From contig NZ_MZGS01000023.1 of assembly GCF_003111625.1 (NCBI RefSeq), forward strand, positions 120,310 to 184,309: DNA of 64,000 nt. The letters are read 5' to 3'. Below the pieces are notes generated by a model, which made no database searches, was not told the DNA's origin, and saw only the letters and a program-made list of their open reading frames with translations. The stretch comes from Methanobrevibacter thaueri (GTDB lineage Archaea; Methanobacteriota; Methanobacteria; Methanobacteriales; Methanobacteriaceae). A program made the translations under genes and the position numbers. Every line of letters starts with the position of its first letter. Position 1 is the stretch's first letter. Positions 49,262-59,044 of the stretch are shown here, in pieces.

Positions 49262-50392
49262 TTAGTTACCTCCCATTTTTGAAATTTCATCTAATATCTC
49301 ATCAGGAGTTGGTAATAATCCTCCGATGACTCCCATCAAGTGAACATTGGCATCGCTTCCAAGCACACGGTCAACTTCATAATACATTTGACCCAGGTTC
49401 ATTTCAACCACAAGCACATCACTTGCGTTCTTGGTGATTTCCTTCAATTGTTCATCTGGGAATGGCCATGGAGTGTCGATTTTAACGTAACCCACTTTCT
49501 TGTTGTCTTCCCTTGCCTTTCTGACAGCCTCGACGGCGGACCTTACAGGAGCTCCATAGGACACGATAATGATATCTGCATCTTCACATTCTTCACTTCT
49601 AACTGAGCAGATCTTGTCTTTATTGTTCAATACCTTGTCACAGATTCTTTGTACGAGTGCCGCATGGGTTTCTGGAGTGTTTGTGTCCGGATAACCTCTT
49701 TCGTCGTGAGTCAATCCTGTTACATGAATGTTAAATCCGTCACCGAATGCAGGCATTGGAGTTGTTCCGTTTTCAACGTTTTCGAATGGTAAGTAATCAT
49801 CAGTCTTTTCAGGCCTTTTTCTTGGGACGATTTCAATGTCGTCTCCAACAACTATCTTCTCTCTCATGTGCCCGATTATTTCATCAGCCATTACAAACAC
49901 TGGGCATCTGTATTCCTCAGCCAAGTTGAATGCCTTAATAGTGAAGTCAAAGAATTCCTGAACGCTGGATGGAGATAATGCTATCGGTTCGTAATCCCCG
50001 TGGGAACCCCAACGGGCTTGCATCATGTCACCTTGTGCTCCCATGGTCGGTTGAGCGGTTGAAGGTGAACCCCTTTGAACGTCAACGATGACGATTGGAG
50101 TTTCGCTCATGAATGCGTAACCGATGTTTTCCTGCATCAAGGATATTCCCGGACCTGATGTTGCAGTCATTGATTTGGCTCCTCCCCAAGAACCTCCAAT
50201 AATTGCACCTGCAGAAGCAATCTCATCTTCCATTTGAACAAATGAACCTCCAACTTTAGGCAAATCACGAGCTAAGGTTTCTGCAACCTCAGTAGATGGA
50301 GTAATAGGATAACCGGCAAAAAATCTGCAGCCTGCAGTTATTGCTCCTTTAGCGCATGCTTCATTTCCTTGAATAAAAAATTCTTCAGCCAT
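49262..50392 (-). CDS. korA: 2-oxoglutarate:ferredoxin oxidoreductase alpha subunit
   Basis: Start ATG 50392 (MAEEFFIQGNEACAKGAI) is preceded by AGGTG at six bases; an upstream GTG lies within that site. The protein shows the alpha-subunit pattern AGCRFFAGYPITPSTEVAE, VQMEDEIASAGAIIGGSWGG, the conserved TATSGPGISLMQENIGYA and DVQRGSPSTAQPT. It holds the substrate-carboxylate contacts in the active site shared with korB. Its stop codon and korB start nearly touch. Confidence 0.95.
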   Translation of the reverse strand: MAEEFFIQGNEACAKGAITAGCRFFAGYPITPSTEVAETLARDLPKVGGSFVQMEDEIASAGAIIGGSWGGAKSMTATSGPGISLMQENIGYAFMSETPIVIVDVQRGSPSTAQPTMGAQGDMMQARWGSHGDYEPIALSPSSVQEFFDFTIKAFNLAEEYRCPVFVMADEIIGHMREKIVVGDDIEIVPRKRPEKTDDYLPFENVENGTTPMPAFGDGFNIHVTGLTHDERGYPDTNTPETHAALVQRICDKVLNNKDKICSVRSEECEDADIIIVSYGAPVRSAVEAVRKAREDNKKVGYVKIDTPWPFPDEQLKEITKNASDVLVVEMNLGQMYYEVDRVLGSDANVHLMGVIGGLLPTPDEILDEISKMGGN

Positions 50393-50401
50393 TTTATACA
50401 C

Positions 50402-50668
50402 CTACTTTTTCCCCTTTGTGAAATTAGGATTAAAATTCAACTCATTGTCATCTTTCATCCACCAATTTTCCGGCAAATCTACAGTGATTGCCTGATCAGG
50501 ACATGCAATTTCACAAGTACCACACTTTGTACATCTGTCTTCAAACTTGACAAATGGTAATTGGACTCCCTTTTTGTTGACATCAGGAGATATTGCATAT
50601 ACGTTCTTATAACACATAAATAAGCAAAGATGACATCCTTTACATAGTTCTTCATCAATTATAATCAA
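50402..50668 (-). CDS. korD: 2-oxoglutarate:ferredoxin oxidoreductase delta (ferredoxin-like) subunit
   Basis: The 88-residue product has two 4Fe-4S motifs: CKGCHLCLFMC (second part C-x3 further on) and CTKCGTCEIACPDQ, carrying electrons between ferredoxin and the catalytic subunits. Start TTG 50668 follows AAGGAG by eight bases. It is the first gene of korDABC-sucC; the promoter region (50669-50804) is shared with the divergent fumarate hydratase gene. Confidence 0.92.
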   Translation of the reverse strand: MIIIDEELCKGCHLCLFMCYKNVYAISPDVNKKGVQLPFVKFEDRCTKCGTCEIACPDQAITVDLPENWWMKDDNELNFNPNFTKGKK

Positions 50669-50804
50669 TTTTAAAATCTCCTTATAATTCTATGATAAAT
50701 AAATATAGAATGTATATTATCTATGTTATTAAACATTTAAATATCTTCGTGAAATCGTGACGAATTAGAAAATTTTTTAAAAATTAAAAATAAAATAATG
50801 AGTA

Positions 50805-51296
50805 ATGATTGACTTGCAAACACCGATTAGCGATGATGACTTGGACAGGTTGGATGTCGGTGACAAAATCACCATATCCGGAACCATCTATACCGGCCGT
50901 GATGCGGCACTGCCACAACTGGTTGAACTGATTAATGAAAAAGAGGTGCCGTTTGATTTGAACGGCAGCGTCATAATGCACACCGCATTCAGTGATGCCG
51001 GAATCGCACCTACAACCAGCAGCAAGGTCGAAATAGAATCAACAATAACTCCATTAAGCGAATCAGGCGTTAAAATTCATATCGGAAAGGGAATGCTTAA
51101 TGACGATACGCTAAAAGCATTGAATGAAAACAATTCCATTTTTGTGATAACACCGCCTGTGGCGGCGCTGCTGACAAGCAAAGTGCTGGAAAAGAAGTGT
51201 GTCCTGTTTGAAAATGAAGGCATGGAAGCCATGTTCGAACTGAAAGTCGACAGGATTCCCGGAATTGTAGCCATCAAGGATGGAAAACGGATTTAA
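50805..51296 (+). CDS. Class I fumarate hydratase, beta subunit (C-terminal type)
   Basis: The 163-residue product matches the beta domain of iron-sulfur fumarase/L-tartrate dehydratase: [35 protein letters not shown] in pieces, [19 protein letters not shown] (the IAPTT motif) and [11 protein letters not shown]. It needs an alpha subunit with the cluster, not in the window. It is divergent from korDABC-sucC, supplying fumarate for the reductive TCA route. Its stop overlaps that of the next convergent gene by four bases. Confidence 0.9.
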   Translation: MIDLQTPISDDDLDRLDVGDKITISGTIYTGRDAALPQLVELINEKEVPFDLNGSVIMHTAFSDAGIAPTTSSKVEIESTITPLSESGVKIHIGKGMLNDDTLKALNENNSIFVITPPVAALLTSKVLEKKCVLFENEGMEAMFELKVDRIPGIVAIKDGKRI

Positions 51297-51865
51297 AGCT
51301 TGATGTCCCTGATGTACCTTGCAGGAACTCCCGCAACAATGGTGTTCTTTTCAACATCCTTTGTAACGACCGCACCAGCCCCAACAATTGCATTGTCCCC
51401 AATGGAAACTCCTGGAGTTATTGTGACATTGGATCCAATCCATACGTCATTACCTATCTTAATTGGGCCCGGAATCAAATTTCCTCTTTTTTCAGGATTC
51501 TCATCATGGTTTAATGTTGCCAAAACGACATTATGGCCAATCAGAACATTATCCCCTATGTAAATTCCGCCCTGGTCCTGGAACCTGCATCCTGAATTGA
51601 TGAAAACGTTCTTTCCCAAGTGAATGTTCTTTCCGAAATCCGTTGTGAAGGGTGGGAAAACCCTGAAGTCCTCGCTGACTTCCTCACCAATCAGCCTGGA
51701 GAACAATTCACGAATCTCTTCAAAATCATGATATTTGTAATTTAGCTCACAGGTTATCCTTTGCGCCTCTTGTGAATAGTAATTGCAGGCCATTGCAGCC
51801 TCTTCATCCATCTCCAAGGCAATTCCCTCATTGAAAATCCTTAAAAGTTCATCCAATTCTAACAT
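51293..51865 (-). CDS. Left-handed beta-helix sugar O-acetyltransferase (Maa/NodL-like)
   Basis: The 190-residue product has the MAA N-terminus ([40 protein letters not shown] in pieces) and hexapeptide repeats [38 protein letters not shown] and [35 protein letters not shown], with the catalytic His in NHDENP. It transfers acetyl from acetyl-CoA to a hydroxyl of a sugar, galactoside or similar. Substrate not known. The C-terminal GVPARYIR is standard. Confidence 0.9.
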   Translation of the reverse strand: MLELDELLRIFNEGIALEMDEEAAMACNYYSQEAQRITCELNYKYHDFEEIRELFSRLIGEEVSEDFRVFPPFTTDFGKNIHLGKNVFINSGCRFQDQGGIYIGDNVLIGHNVVLATLNHDENPEKRGNLIPGPIKIGNDVWIGSNVTITPGVSIGDNAIVGAGAVVTKDVEKNTIVAGVPARYIRDIKL

Positions 51866-51959
51866 GGATAAAAGATATGTAAAAAATAGTATATTAAATT
51901 GTTGTTAATTGTAAAAAAAAGAGTTAAAAGAGTTATTTTAAATAACTCTGAAATTTTAT

Positions 51960-52697
51960 CTATTCTTCAGCTTCTTCTTCATCATCTGAGTCTTCATTTT
52001 TTTCAAATGAATCTACGAAATTGACTTTGTTGATTTCGTCGATGTTGTCCCAGATGTCTTTAGCTATTCTGAATCTTGCGAAAGTGATGTCCATGTAGGA
52101 TTGTTGATCGAATTTGGACATGTCATCTAATTTGATGTTTGCAACGCCGTCTTCGATGTCGATTTCGGTTTTGTCGATGTCGACATTAGGGTTGGAGTAG
52201 TGTAACTCAATCATGCTTTTGATTTTTTCGGTTTCGTCTTCGATGATTTCAGTTACTTCAACATCATAGACTAAGTCTCTTCCTGCTAATTCGTGGTTGA
52301 AGTCAACTTTTACTCTTCCACCGTTTACGGTTAAGATTTTACCGGTTGCGCCTTCGGATTGGATTTTCATACCTGGATATGGAGTCATTCCTTGTTTTTT
52401 GAATTCTTTCATAGGCACTAATTGGATTAAAGAGGAGTCTCTTTGACCGAAACCGTTTTCAGCGTCTACTTCAATTACTTTTTTGTCTCCTTCTTCTAAA
52501 CCGATAATTGCTTCTTCAATAGCAGGTAATAAGTGGTTTCCTCCTACAACGATTGGAATTGGTTTGTAGGTTTTGTTTTCTTCGAAAATGCCCACTTCTT
52601 GTGCAACTTCCTCATAAGTAGTATCAAATACGTCATCAGTGTCTTTTATTTTACCAGTAAAGTTTACTCTTACAAAATCTCCGTTATCTACAGCCAT
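51960..52697 (-). CDS. FKBP-type peptidyl-prolyl cis-trans isomerase, SlyD-like (long form)
   Basis: The start is at ATG 52697 (MAVDNGDFVRVNFTGKIKDTDDVFDTT), with GGAG at about ten bases; a frame 24 codons longer has no support. The FKBP core (VRVNFTGK..., PIVVGGNHLLPAIEEAIIGLEEGDKKVIEV in pieces) carries the IF-type chaperone insertion (PYPGMKIQSEGATGKILTVNGGRVKVDFNHELAGRDLVYDVEV in pieces). A C-terminal domain of about 100 residues with an acidic tail is the form typical of methanogens. It helps protein folding in the cytosol. Confidence 0.92.
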   Translation of the reverse strand: MAVDNGDFVRVNFTGKIKDTDDVFDTTYEEVAQEVGIFEENKTYKPIPIVVGGNHLLPAIEEAIIGLEEGDKKVIEVDAENGFGQRDSSLIQLVPMKEFKKQGMTPYPGMKIQSEGATGKILTVNGGRVKVDFNHELAGRDLVYDVEVTEIIEDETEKIKSMIELHYSNPNVDIDKTEIDIEDGVANIKLDDMSKFDQQSYMDITFARFRIAKDIWDNIDEINKVNFVDSFEKNEDSDDEEEAEE

Positions 52698-52893
52698 AAT
52701 TTTAGCTCCTATATAATTTTGATTAAATAATTTGTTAATAAATATAACATTAATAATTTTAGTAACCATTACTTATTAAAGTTTTGTTTATATCCAGAAT
52801 ATATGTCAAAAATTATTGCTGTGGAAATAAATTAAATACTTTCCAAATGCTCTCGGTAAAAGACTAATATTTATTATAAACATATTAATTATC

Positions 52894-53988
52894 ATGCAAA
52901 GAAGAGGAGCAGTCAATCTACCATTGCATGGAGGCCACCCACCACGCTGGCTCTTTTCAAGAATGGTTGAGCTTTCAGGAGCGTTGAGTAGCGTAATCAT
53001 TGAGGAATACAGTTTGGAAGAGTTTCTAAACCGTATCTCAAACCCCTACTGGTTTCAGGCGTTTTCCTGCGTTTTAGGTTTTGACTGGCACTCCTCAGGA
53101 ACCACAACCACAACGCTAGGCGCCCTTAAGGAATCATTGAGTCCCGAAGAGCACGGAATTTATTTGACCGGAGGCAAGGGCGCCAAGTCCCGCAAGACAC
53201 CACAAGGCATTGAGCATGCAGGAGAGATATTCAACCTCAAGACAAAAACAACCGAAAAGCTGGTTGAAACAAGCAAACTATCCGCAAAGATTGATAACTC
53301 ATGCATCCAGGACGGATATACGCTATACCAGCACAACTTCTTCGTAACTGAAAAGGGAGACTGGGCAGTCATCCAACAGGGATTGAACACCGAAAACAAA
53401 TATGCAAGACGATACCATTGGCTAGGCTCTGAAGTGGAAGATCTCCTGAATGACCCTCACAGCGGAATATCCTGCGACGCAATGACCCCCAATACCTTGA
53501 ACATGCCATCTGAAGAAAGCAAGGAGGCCCAAAGGATTAGTGTTGATTTAATCAATGACAATCCGATTCATTTAAGGCAATACTTTAAAAGAAAGGACAA
53601 TCAGCTTCTTTTGGAGGATTTCTCAATGCCTGCACATCATCCTGTCCTTGACATGGACATCTCGGATAAGGAATTTGAGGTATTGACACGCGCATGGGAG
53701 ATACAGCCTGAAAATTATGAGGAGCTGATTCTGCTTCAGGGAATAGGTCCTAAAAAAATAAGGGCACTTGCATTGATATCAGATTTGGTTTACGGTGAGC
53801 CTGCAAGCTGGAAAGACCCCGTCAAATACAGTTTCACACATGGGGGAAAGGACGGTTTCCCATATCCCGTTGACAGGGATGTCTATGACAATTCCATTCA
53901 AACAATAAGGGACGCCCTTGACCAGGCGCGCATAAAAAAAGATGATAAGTTAAAAGCCATTAAAAGATTAGATGACTTCATATCCTAA
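52894..53988 (+). CDS. DUF763 domain protein
   Basis: The 364-residue product begins MQRRGAVNLPLHGGHPPRWLF and contains FSCVLGFDWHSSGTTTT, KGAKSRKTPQGI and a helix-hairpin-helix-like EELILLQGIGPKKIRALALISDL, as in DUF763. The family occurs mainly in archaea; a role in nucleic-acid metabolism is suggested by the HhH-like part but is unproven. It is isolated, and its stop codon overlaps that of trm56 by four bases. Confidence 0.85.
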   Translation: MQRRGAVNLPLHGGHPPRWLFSRMVELSGALSSVIIEEYSLEEFLNRISNPYWFQAFSCVLGFDWHSSGTTTTTLGALKESLSPEEHGIYLTGGKGAKSRKTPQGIEHAGEIFNLKTKTTEKLVETSKLSAKIDNSCIQDGYTLYQHNFFVTEKGDWAVIQQGLNTENKYARRYHWLGSEVEDLLNDPHSGISCDAMTPNTLNMPSEESKEAQRISVDLINDNPIHLRQYFKRKDNQLLLEDFSMPAHHPVLDMDISDKEFEVLTRAWEIQPENYEELILLQGIGPKKIRALALISDLVYGEPASWKDPVKYSFTHGGKDGFPYPVDRDVYDNSIQTIRDALDQARIKKDDKLKAIKRLDDFIS

Positions 53989-54524
53989 CGGTTTTCATCG
54001 TGAATATTTACTGTTTTTCCATGGGCTGTTGGAATGACTTCCAATACAGGATTTTCAAATTCCAAATCGAATTCCTTTCCATCCATCAACAGGTGTTGAA
54101 ATACCGCCAATGAGGACACTTCTGAGTGAGGTTGTGTTGTTACTGATACATTCCAGTCTGCAGCCTTGTACACTCTTCCGGGAACCTTGGATCCGCCAAC
54201 GATTATTAAAATATCCGAACCGTCTTCCCTTATTTCCGGTGCGGTTTCATGGGCTTGGGTTCCATACATTGTCAGGTGCACCACCTTTCCGCCATCAGAT
54301 TTCCACTTATTGATTACACCCATGTAGCTTTCTGTGTATTCGATTTCAAAATTGCCTCCAAATCTGGAAGCGGTGTCCCTTACATTTTCCATTAAACGAT
54401 TGTCACGTTCTCCAGCAAGATATATTTTGCTTGCTCCAAATGCACGGGCAGTTAGGCAAACATGAGTTGTAATACGTGTATCTCTTTTTAATCTGTGGTC
54501 TAATCTTAAAACATTAACATTCAT
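53985..54524 (-). CDS. trm56: tRNA (cytidine-56-2'-O)-methyltransferase
   Basis: The 179-residue SPOUT-like product (MNVNVLRLDHRLKRDTRITTHVCLTARAFGASKI in pieces) agrees with archaeal aTrm56: SDILIIVGGSKVPGRVYKAADWNVSVTTQPHSEVSSLAVFQHL in pieces holds the knot region. It methylates the ribose of C56 in the T-loop, an archaeal-specific modification. Convergent with the DUF763 gene. The 238-base gap above it (54525-54762) shows no gene. Confidence 0.93.
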   Translation of the reverse strand: MNVNVLRLDHRLKRDTRITTHVCLTARAFGASKIYLAGERDNRLMENVRDTASRFGGNFEIEYTESYMGVINKWKSDGGKVVHLTMYGTQAHETAPEIREDGSDILIIVGGSKVPGRVYKAADWNVSVTTQPHSEVSSLAVFQHLLMDGKEFDLEFENPVLEVIPTAHGKTVNIHDENR

Positions 54525-54762
54525 ATTATCATTTAACTATTACTCCTCGAAAATATATAAATTTGATGAGAAAAACCACATTCAATAACAAGGAGGTGAT
54601 TGCATACATTGCCATTCAAGGAATGATAATTTAAATATGAAAAACAATTTATTAAAAAAACTTTAAATTGTGGTAAATCTCATCATGATTAGATTTGACT
54701 TCCCACTATATAAAAGAATGTATCAGATAATGTCAATCTTGATTTTAAGTTGTAAAAGATGT

Positions 54763-55545
54763 TTACAGGAAATATAAAGCCACAGCCATGAACAGTAATG
54801 AAAATAAACGTCCTACCTCATTACTCATTCCTAAAACATCACCATTTGCCAATACAAAATTTCGTTTTGCAATGACTGCTATTATTGTTCCTGAAATGAT
54901 TGCTCCCAAAGCTCCGAAAATGCCCACAAGTCCTCCAAGCAAGAATGCGAAAGTGGTTATGATTGCTGTGGAAATGAAATATTTTGACGGAGTTGTTTCA
55001 TTAATGAAATAGCTGCCGATTCCAGGAGTCAATGGCTTTGAAAGCAATGCTGTGGTGAGCAGTGATGTCTTTGCAAGCATTTCACAAATAATGATTCCTA
55101 TGATGAAATTATAATCCAAAATATTGTAGATTCCTGCAATTGTAAGGCTTGCAACTAAAAATAGTGTTGCAACACCGCCTGAACCCACACTGGAGTCTTT
55201 CATGACTCTGATTTTACGTTCAGGCTCCCCATGAACCATCACTCCATCGGCCATGTCCATCACACCATCCAGGTGATTGTATCCTGTAATGATCATTAGA
55301 AACGCATAAACAATGACTGCTGCGAAAAATGAGTTCAAATGCAATATCTCCAAGGAGATGTAACCGCAAATTGCCGCTAAAATACCGATGAAAATGTGTA
55401 TGAATGGCCATGCCCAAGTCAATTTTGTCATATACTCAATTGAAGTGAACACATTAATCGGCAAGATTGTTGAAAAGGTTAAAAGTCCTAAAAGTGATCT
55501 TATTGGGGAAAATTCCTCATCTTCAAAATAGCTATCGTCTTCCAT
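54763..55545 (-). CDS. cobS: Adenosylcobinamide-GDP ribazoletransferase (cobalamin synthase)
   Basis: The 260-residue integral membrane protein has about six helices and the CobS motifs: LLGLLTFSTILPI at the start, GYNHLDGVMDMADGVMVHGEPERKIRVMKDSSVGSGG in pieces, whose Asp residues (DGVMDMADG) bind Mg, and NEVGRLFSLLFMAV at the end. It joins activated cobinamide to alpha-ribazole(-phosphate) at the membrane. It lies next to a radical SAM gene and a CobZ-like gene, the phosphatase step of the same pathway. Confidence 0.95.
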   Translation of the reverse strand: MEDDSYFEDEEFSPIRSLLGLLTFSTILPINVFTSIEYMTKLTWAWPFIHIFIGILAAICGYISLEILHLNSFFAAVIVYAFLMIITGYNHLDGVMDMADGVMVHGEPERKIRVMKDSSVGSGGVATLFLVASLTIAGIYNILDYNFIIGIIICEMLAKTSLLTTALLSKPLTPGIGSYFINETTPSKYFISTAIITTFAFLLGGLVGIFGALGAIISGTIIAVIAKRNFVLANGDVLGMSNEVGRLFSLLFMAVALYFL

Positions 55546-55628
55546 AATTATTCCTCATACGGTTACAACTAAAATTCTCTAAAATTAAATTTTATAAATT
55601 ATAATTATTATAGTTTTTAGGTGATATG

Positions 55629-56720
55629 TCAATCATCCAATAATCTTTCAACTTCATCCTTATGTTGAAACAAAACACAACCACCCTCATGGTCATCCAA
55701 CAGGAGCCCTCCGTCCCTAAGGGACTTGAAGAGTTTTGAATCCAACACCTCAAGAAGGGAAGCGTCTTTTACATTGATATCGGAATACGGTGAAGCAGGA
55801 CAAGGTTCCGCACCGCCCTGTGAATTGATGTGGAAAAATCCTCTTCCAGCGGCCAAACAGCCTCCAGAAGTTTTTTCATCACCCGGAAATGATAGGAACA
55901 GCATGTCCATATATTTTTCACGCAAATAATCAAGCCTTTCGAGAAGCATTTCCCTTTCCTCATCTCCAGGAGCCAAATCAACTGTCTCTTGATTGACTGG
56001 AACATATTCTATAAAGAACACCACCTTACACCCCAGCTCATAGAGATAATTGATGAAGTCATCACGAATCAGTGAGTCCAGGTTTCCCCTTGTGAAGGTT
56101 ACTGAAGCCCCAAATATCAAGTCCTTCTTTTTCATCAAATCCATTGACTTTATCAGTTGGCTGTAGACTCCCTCTCCCCTTCTGGAGTCGGTGTCTGCCT
56201 CATCACCTTCAATGGAAAATATCGGGACAAGATTTCTATTCCTATCAAACAATTTGAGATAATCCTCATTCATGATTGTGCCGTTGGTGAAAATTGGGAA
56301 CAGGATTTCTGGAAATTGGGTTGCCCTTGTTATGACGTCCTCCCGTAACATCGGCTCTCCTCCGGCAATTACTATGAAACTGATTCCAAGCTCTTTAGCC
56401 TGATTGAATATGTCCCCCCATTCATCGCCTGTAAGCTGATTTTGAGGTGTTTCATCGCTGCATGCATCATTGGCTCTGGAATAGCATCCTGTGCAGTGCA
56501 GATTGCAGCTGCTGGTGACGCTTGCAATCAGGAAAACCGGAATGTGATGTCCCATATCCTCATAATCCTGCCTGATTTCAGTGGCCTTTTTGGCATGTTT
56601 TGAAAATCTGAGTAAAAAGAGACTTTCCTTAGGATTCCTGAGGGTGGCTTTCATGGCATTCTTCACGATATATTCAACGCCCTCTGCCAGATATTCCTGA
56701 ATGTCAAAATCATCGCCCAT
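55629..56720 (-). CDS. Radical SAM/SPASM-like protein
   Basis: I choose ATG 56720 (MGDDFDIQEYLAEGVEYI) since a longer frame to 56774 would overlap the next gene. The cluster motif is TSSCNLHCTGCYSRAND (CxxxCxxC), followed by FIVIAGGEPML and PIFTNGTIMN of the barrel, and a C-terminal Cys-rich part GGCLAAGRGFFHINSQGGAEPCPASPYSDIN in pieces, like SPASM/twitch proteins. The substrate is not recognisable. It sits between cobS and a cobZ-like gene, so a role in cobamide lower-ligand or related chemistry is a guess from position only. Confidence 0.85.
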   Translation of the reverse strand: MGDDFDIQEYLAEGVEYIVKNAMKATLRNPKESLFLLRFSKHAKKATEIRQDYEDMGHHIPVFLIASVTSSCNLHCTGCYSRANDACSDETPQNQLTGDEWGDIFNQAKELGISFIVIAGGEPMLREDVITRATQFPEILFPIFTNGTIMNEDYLKLFDRNRNLVPIFSIEGDEADTDSRRGEGVYSQLIKSMDLMKKKDLIFGASVTFTRGNLDSLIRDDFINYLYELGCKVVFFIEYVPVNQETVDLAPGDEEREMLLERLDYLREKYMDMLFLSFPGDEKTSGGCLAAGRGFFHINSQGGAEPCPASPYSDINVKDASLLEVLDSKLFKSLRDGGLLLDDHEGGCVLFQHKDEVERLLDD

Positions 56721-56739
56721 AATCTCACTCAAGTTAAAA

Positions 56740-57810
56740 TCAGTCTTCCAATACCCTGGACACACATCCCGCAATCAGCCCTGCAAAAGCATCGTCAAGA
56801 ACCGGAGGCAATCCGTAGATTATTCCAGGTTTTAATTCATCATATTTCTTAAAGTTGAATGTTGCCTTGGTTCCGCCAATCTGATTGGCAATGGCAATTC
56901 CCAATACGTCATCACTATTAAGAGACTTGTCACTTGAATCTATTTCTCGTATCCTGTGTGCGCTCAAGTCCTTTTCTGTCCTCATTGCAGCAACCAAAAG
57001 TGCAATCACATTAATGTCAGTTAACGATTTAAGAATCTGGGCCTTTAATTTCTCTTCTAGTTGAGGTTTCTGTTCGCCATCATCCAGAAGTTCCAATCCC
57101 ACCTCGACAAGATCCCCAATCAGAATTCCTTCAGACACAAGATAGTCCAGAATTCCGAATGTCAATTTTAAATGCTCGAAAGCATCCTCAAGGCTGATTT
57201 CAATGGCATCACTGATTCTTATCCTTAACTCGTCAAAATCAATATCATCGTATTCCACATTGTTGATGTCAAGTGAATCCCCTTCAGTTTCGGGAACATT
57301 TCCAAGAACGGCCATAAAATCATTATCATTTAAGATATGTTGAATGTGCAGCGGCAATGCCATGTTTGCCAATGCCTTGGCTTTTGAAGATGTTGCCAGC
57401 TTAAAAATCTTAAGCAAACCCTTTGGCGAAATCAGTTTATCGATGTAAATCACATGACTTAAGTTGATTCTTGCATCGCTGAAACCCTTTGGAGAGTTTG
57501 CAACCTTCAGTCCATCAGTGAAATCCTCAATGACAATGTCATTTGCCATGAATGTGAAAATGGTCAAATCATCATAGGTGTTTGTAAAGTAATCCAAGGA
57601 TTCTGTTGCCTGTGCAATATAGGAACCCTTTAAATGGTTAAATATCTCAGCCTTCTTTGCAGTCGCCTTAAAATCATCTTTTGCCTTTACAATGTTCACA
57701 TTTTCAACAATGTCAATACCATCGCTTACGGTAAAGTCGCTGAAGGCAAGGAAATGATTTGGATTATTGATGCAAATCCCATAATCCTTTTCGATGATAT
57801 TCAATTTCAT
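56740..57810 (-). CDS. cobZ: Alpha-ribazole phosphatase CobZ-like domain protein (possibly CbiS-type fusion)
   Basis: The C-terminal ~165 residues (from about 190) look like archaeal CobZ, a PgpA relative: [52 protein letters not shown] in pieces contains the conserved 'GTK..FNF..YD..KPGI...LPP..DD..AGLIAG' pattern. The N-terminal ~180 residues are divergent; in some methanogens CbiS fuses adenosylcobinamide hydrolase (CbiZ) to CobZ, and this half could be a degenerate CbiZ, but I cannot see its hallmark motifs. The neighbouring cobS uses the product. Role: removing phosphate from alpha-ribazole-5'-phosphate or its cobamide. Confidence is moderate. Confidence 0.6.
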   Translation of the reverse strand: MKLNIIEKDYGICINNPNHFLAFSDFTVSDGIDIVENVNIVKAKDDFKATAKKAEIFNHLKGSYIAQATESLDYFTNTYDDLTIFTFMANDIVIEDFTDGLKVANSPKGFSDARINLSHVIYIDKLISPKGLLKIFKLATSSKAKALANMALPLHIQHILNDNDFMAVLGNVPETEGDSLDINNVEYDDIDFDELRIRISDAIEISLEDAFEHLKLTFGILDYLVSEGILIGDLVEVGLELLDDGEQKPQLEEKLKAQILKSLTDINVIALLVAAMRTEKDLSAHRIREIDSSDKSLNSDDVLGIAIANQIGGTKATFNFKKYDELKPGIIYGLPPVLDDAFAGLIAGCVSRVLED

Positions 57811-57874
57811 GTGATAATGTATATTAATTATTTAATTTAAATCTATATTATAATATCAAAAAGGACTTATAATT

Positions 57875-59044
57875 ATGACAATCATTATTGACCCTCAAGC
57901 TAGCGGAATAGCAGGAAATATGCTGATTGGAGCATTTGTTGATTTAGGGGCAGATGCCGATGAACTGAAGGAAATCATGGAAAAATCAGCCTTTGAATTC
58001 GGAAAAATTGAAGTGACATTTGAAAAGGTATCAAAGCATGGCATCGACTCCACATTCTGCCATGTTGAAATGCTGGAGCAAAAGCCCTGCATCAATTACA
58101 GGGAATTCATTTCAAAAATAGAGAATCTTGATTTGAATGAGAATGTCCTTGAAACTTCAATTAGGATATTCAGAAGGATAGCTGAAGCCGAAAGCAAGGT
58201 TCATGGGAAAACCTTGGATGAAGTGCATTTCCATGAGGTTGGGGCTAGCGATGCGGTCGCTGATGTGATAGGTTCCGTATATGCTTTTTATTCACTTGGC
58301 TATGATTTACAAAAGGTTATCGGCCTTCCTATAGCTGTTGGAGGAGGCAGGGTCAAGACCGCCCATGGAACAATACCGGTTCCTGCACCTGCTGTTGTTG
58401 AGATTTTAAAGGATGCAAATATGGTTGGAGGTCCTGTTGACAGTGAGCTTGCAACACCGACAGGTTCTGCAATCTATATGGAGCTGTGTGATGAGATTAA
58501 AGAGTTCATTCCTCAAATTAAGGCTAAAAATGTTGGTTATGGTGCTGGAAGAAAGGATTTCGACCACCCTAATGTCTTGAGGATAATTGAAAGCTCAGAC
58601 ATCACAGAAAGCGACAGGATTGATGTCATTGAGACCAATCTTGACCATTTGACCGGAGAGGAAATCGGATATCTCTTCGATACCCTGCTTGACATCGGTG
58701 CAAGCGACGTTTCAATCACTCCGATAATAATGAAGAAGAACCGCCAGGGAAGTCTCCTGAAAGTAATTTCCAAGAGGGAAAGACGTGAAGACATCATCAA
58801 TGCCATCTTCAAGGAGACCGGCAGTTTGGGCATTAGAATAGCTCCCCATATGCATAGGGGAATTGCCAAAAGAGAATTCGAAACCAAAACATTTGACATT
58901 AACGGCAAGGATTATGATGTGACCTTCAAAATAGGTTATGTCAACGGCAAAGTGATTTCCAAAAGGCCGGAATATGAGGACCTGAAAAGAATTGCAAAGG
59001 AAACAGGACTTGCCTTAAGAGAAGTTAAAGAGTTGGTAAGATGA
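57875..59044 (+). CDS. larC: Nickel-pincer cofactor nickel insertion protein LarC
   Basis: The 389-residue product (formerly DUF111) starts TIIIDPQASGIAGNMLIGAFVDLGAD and has LDEVHFHEVGASDAVADVIGS, TAHGTIPVPAPAVVEIL and a CTP-dependent C-terminal part with NLDHLTGEEIGYLFDTLLDIGASDVS in pieces. LarC inserts nickel into the pyridinium bis-thiocarboxylate nucleotide cofactor. It is a single unbroken frame here, whereas some bacteria make it by a programmed frameshift. larB/larE are not in the window. Its stop overlaps the queC start by four bases. Confidence 0.93.
   Translation: MTIIIDPQASGIAGNMLIGAFVDLGADADELKEIMEKSAFEFGKIEVTFEKVSKHGIDSTFCHVEMLEQKPCINYREFISKIENLDLNENVLETSIRIFRRIAEAESKVHGKTLDEVHFHEVGASDAVADVIGSVYAFYSLGYDLQKVIGLPIAVGGGRVKTAHGTIPVPAPAVVEILKDANMVGGPVDSELATPTGSAIYMELCDEIKEFIPQIKAKNVGYGAGRKDFDHPNVLRIIESSDITESDRIDVIETNLDHLTGEEIGYLFDTLLDIGASDVSITPIIMKKNRQGSLLKVISKRERREDIINAIFKETGSLGIRIAPHMHRGIAKREFETKTFDINGKDYDVTFKIGYVNGKVISKRPEYEDLKRIAKETGLALREVKELVR

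Noticed and set aside
54586..54640. AAGGAGGTGATTGC, a very strong Shine-Dalgarno-like sequence in a gene-free stretch (its complement resembles the 16S rRNA 3' end).
   Set aside because: Only an eight- or nine-codon frame follows on the plus strand and no plus-strand gene lies downstream; no rRNA sequence surrounds it. Probably chance.
55546..55628. Possible cobalamin riboswitch near cobS or cobK.
   Set aside because: The leaders are too short and lack the conserved B12-box; cobK overlaps the gene before it.
57875..59044. Possible programmed frameshift in larC as known for the bacterial gene.
   Set aside because: The frame is continuous through the whole protein.
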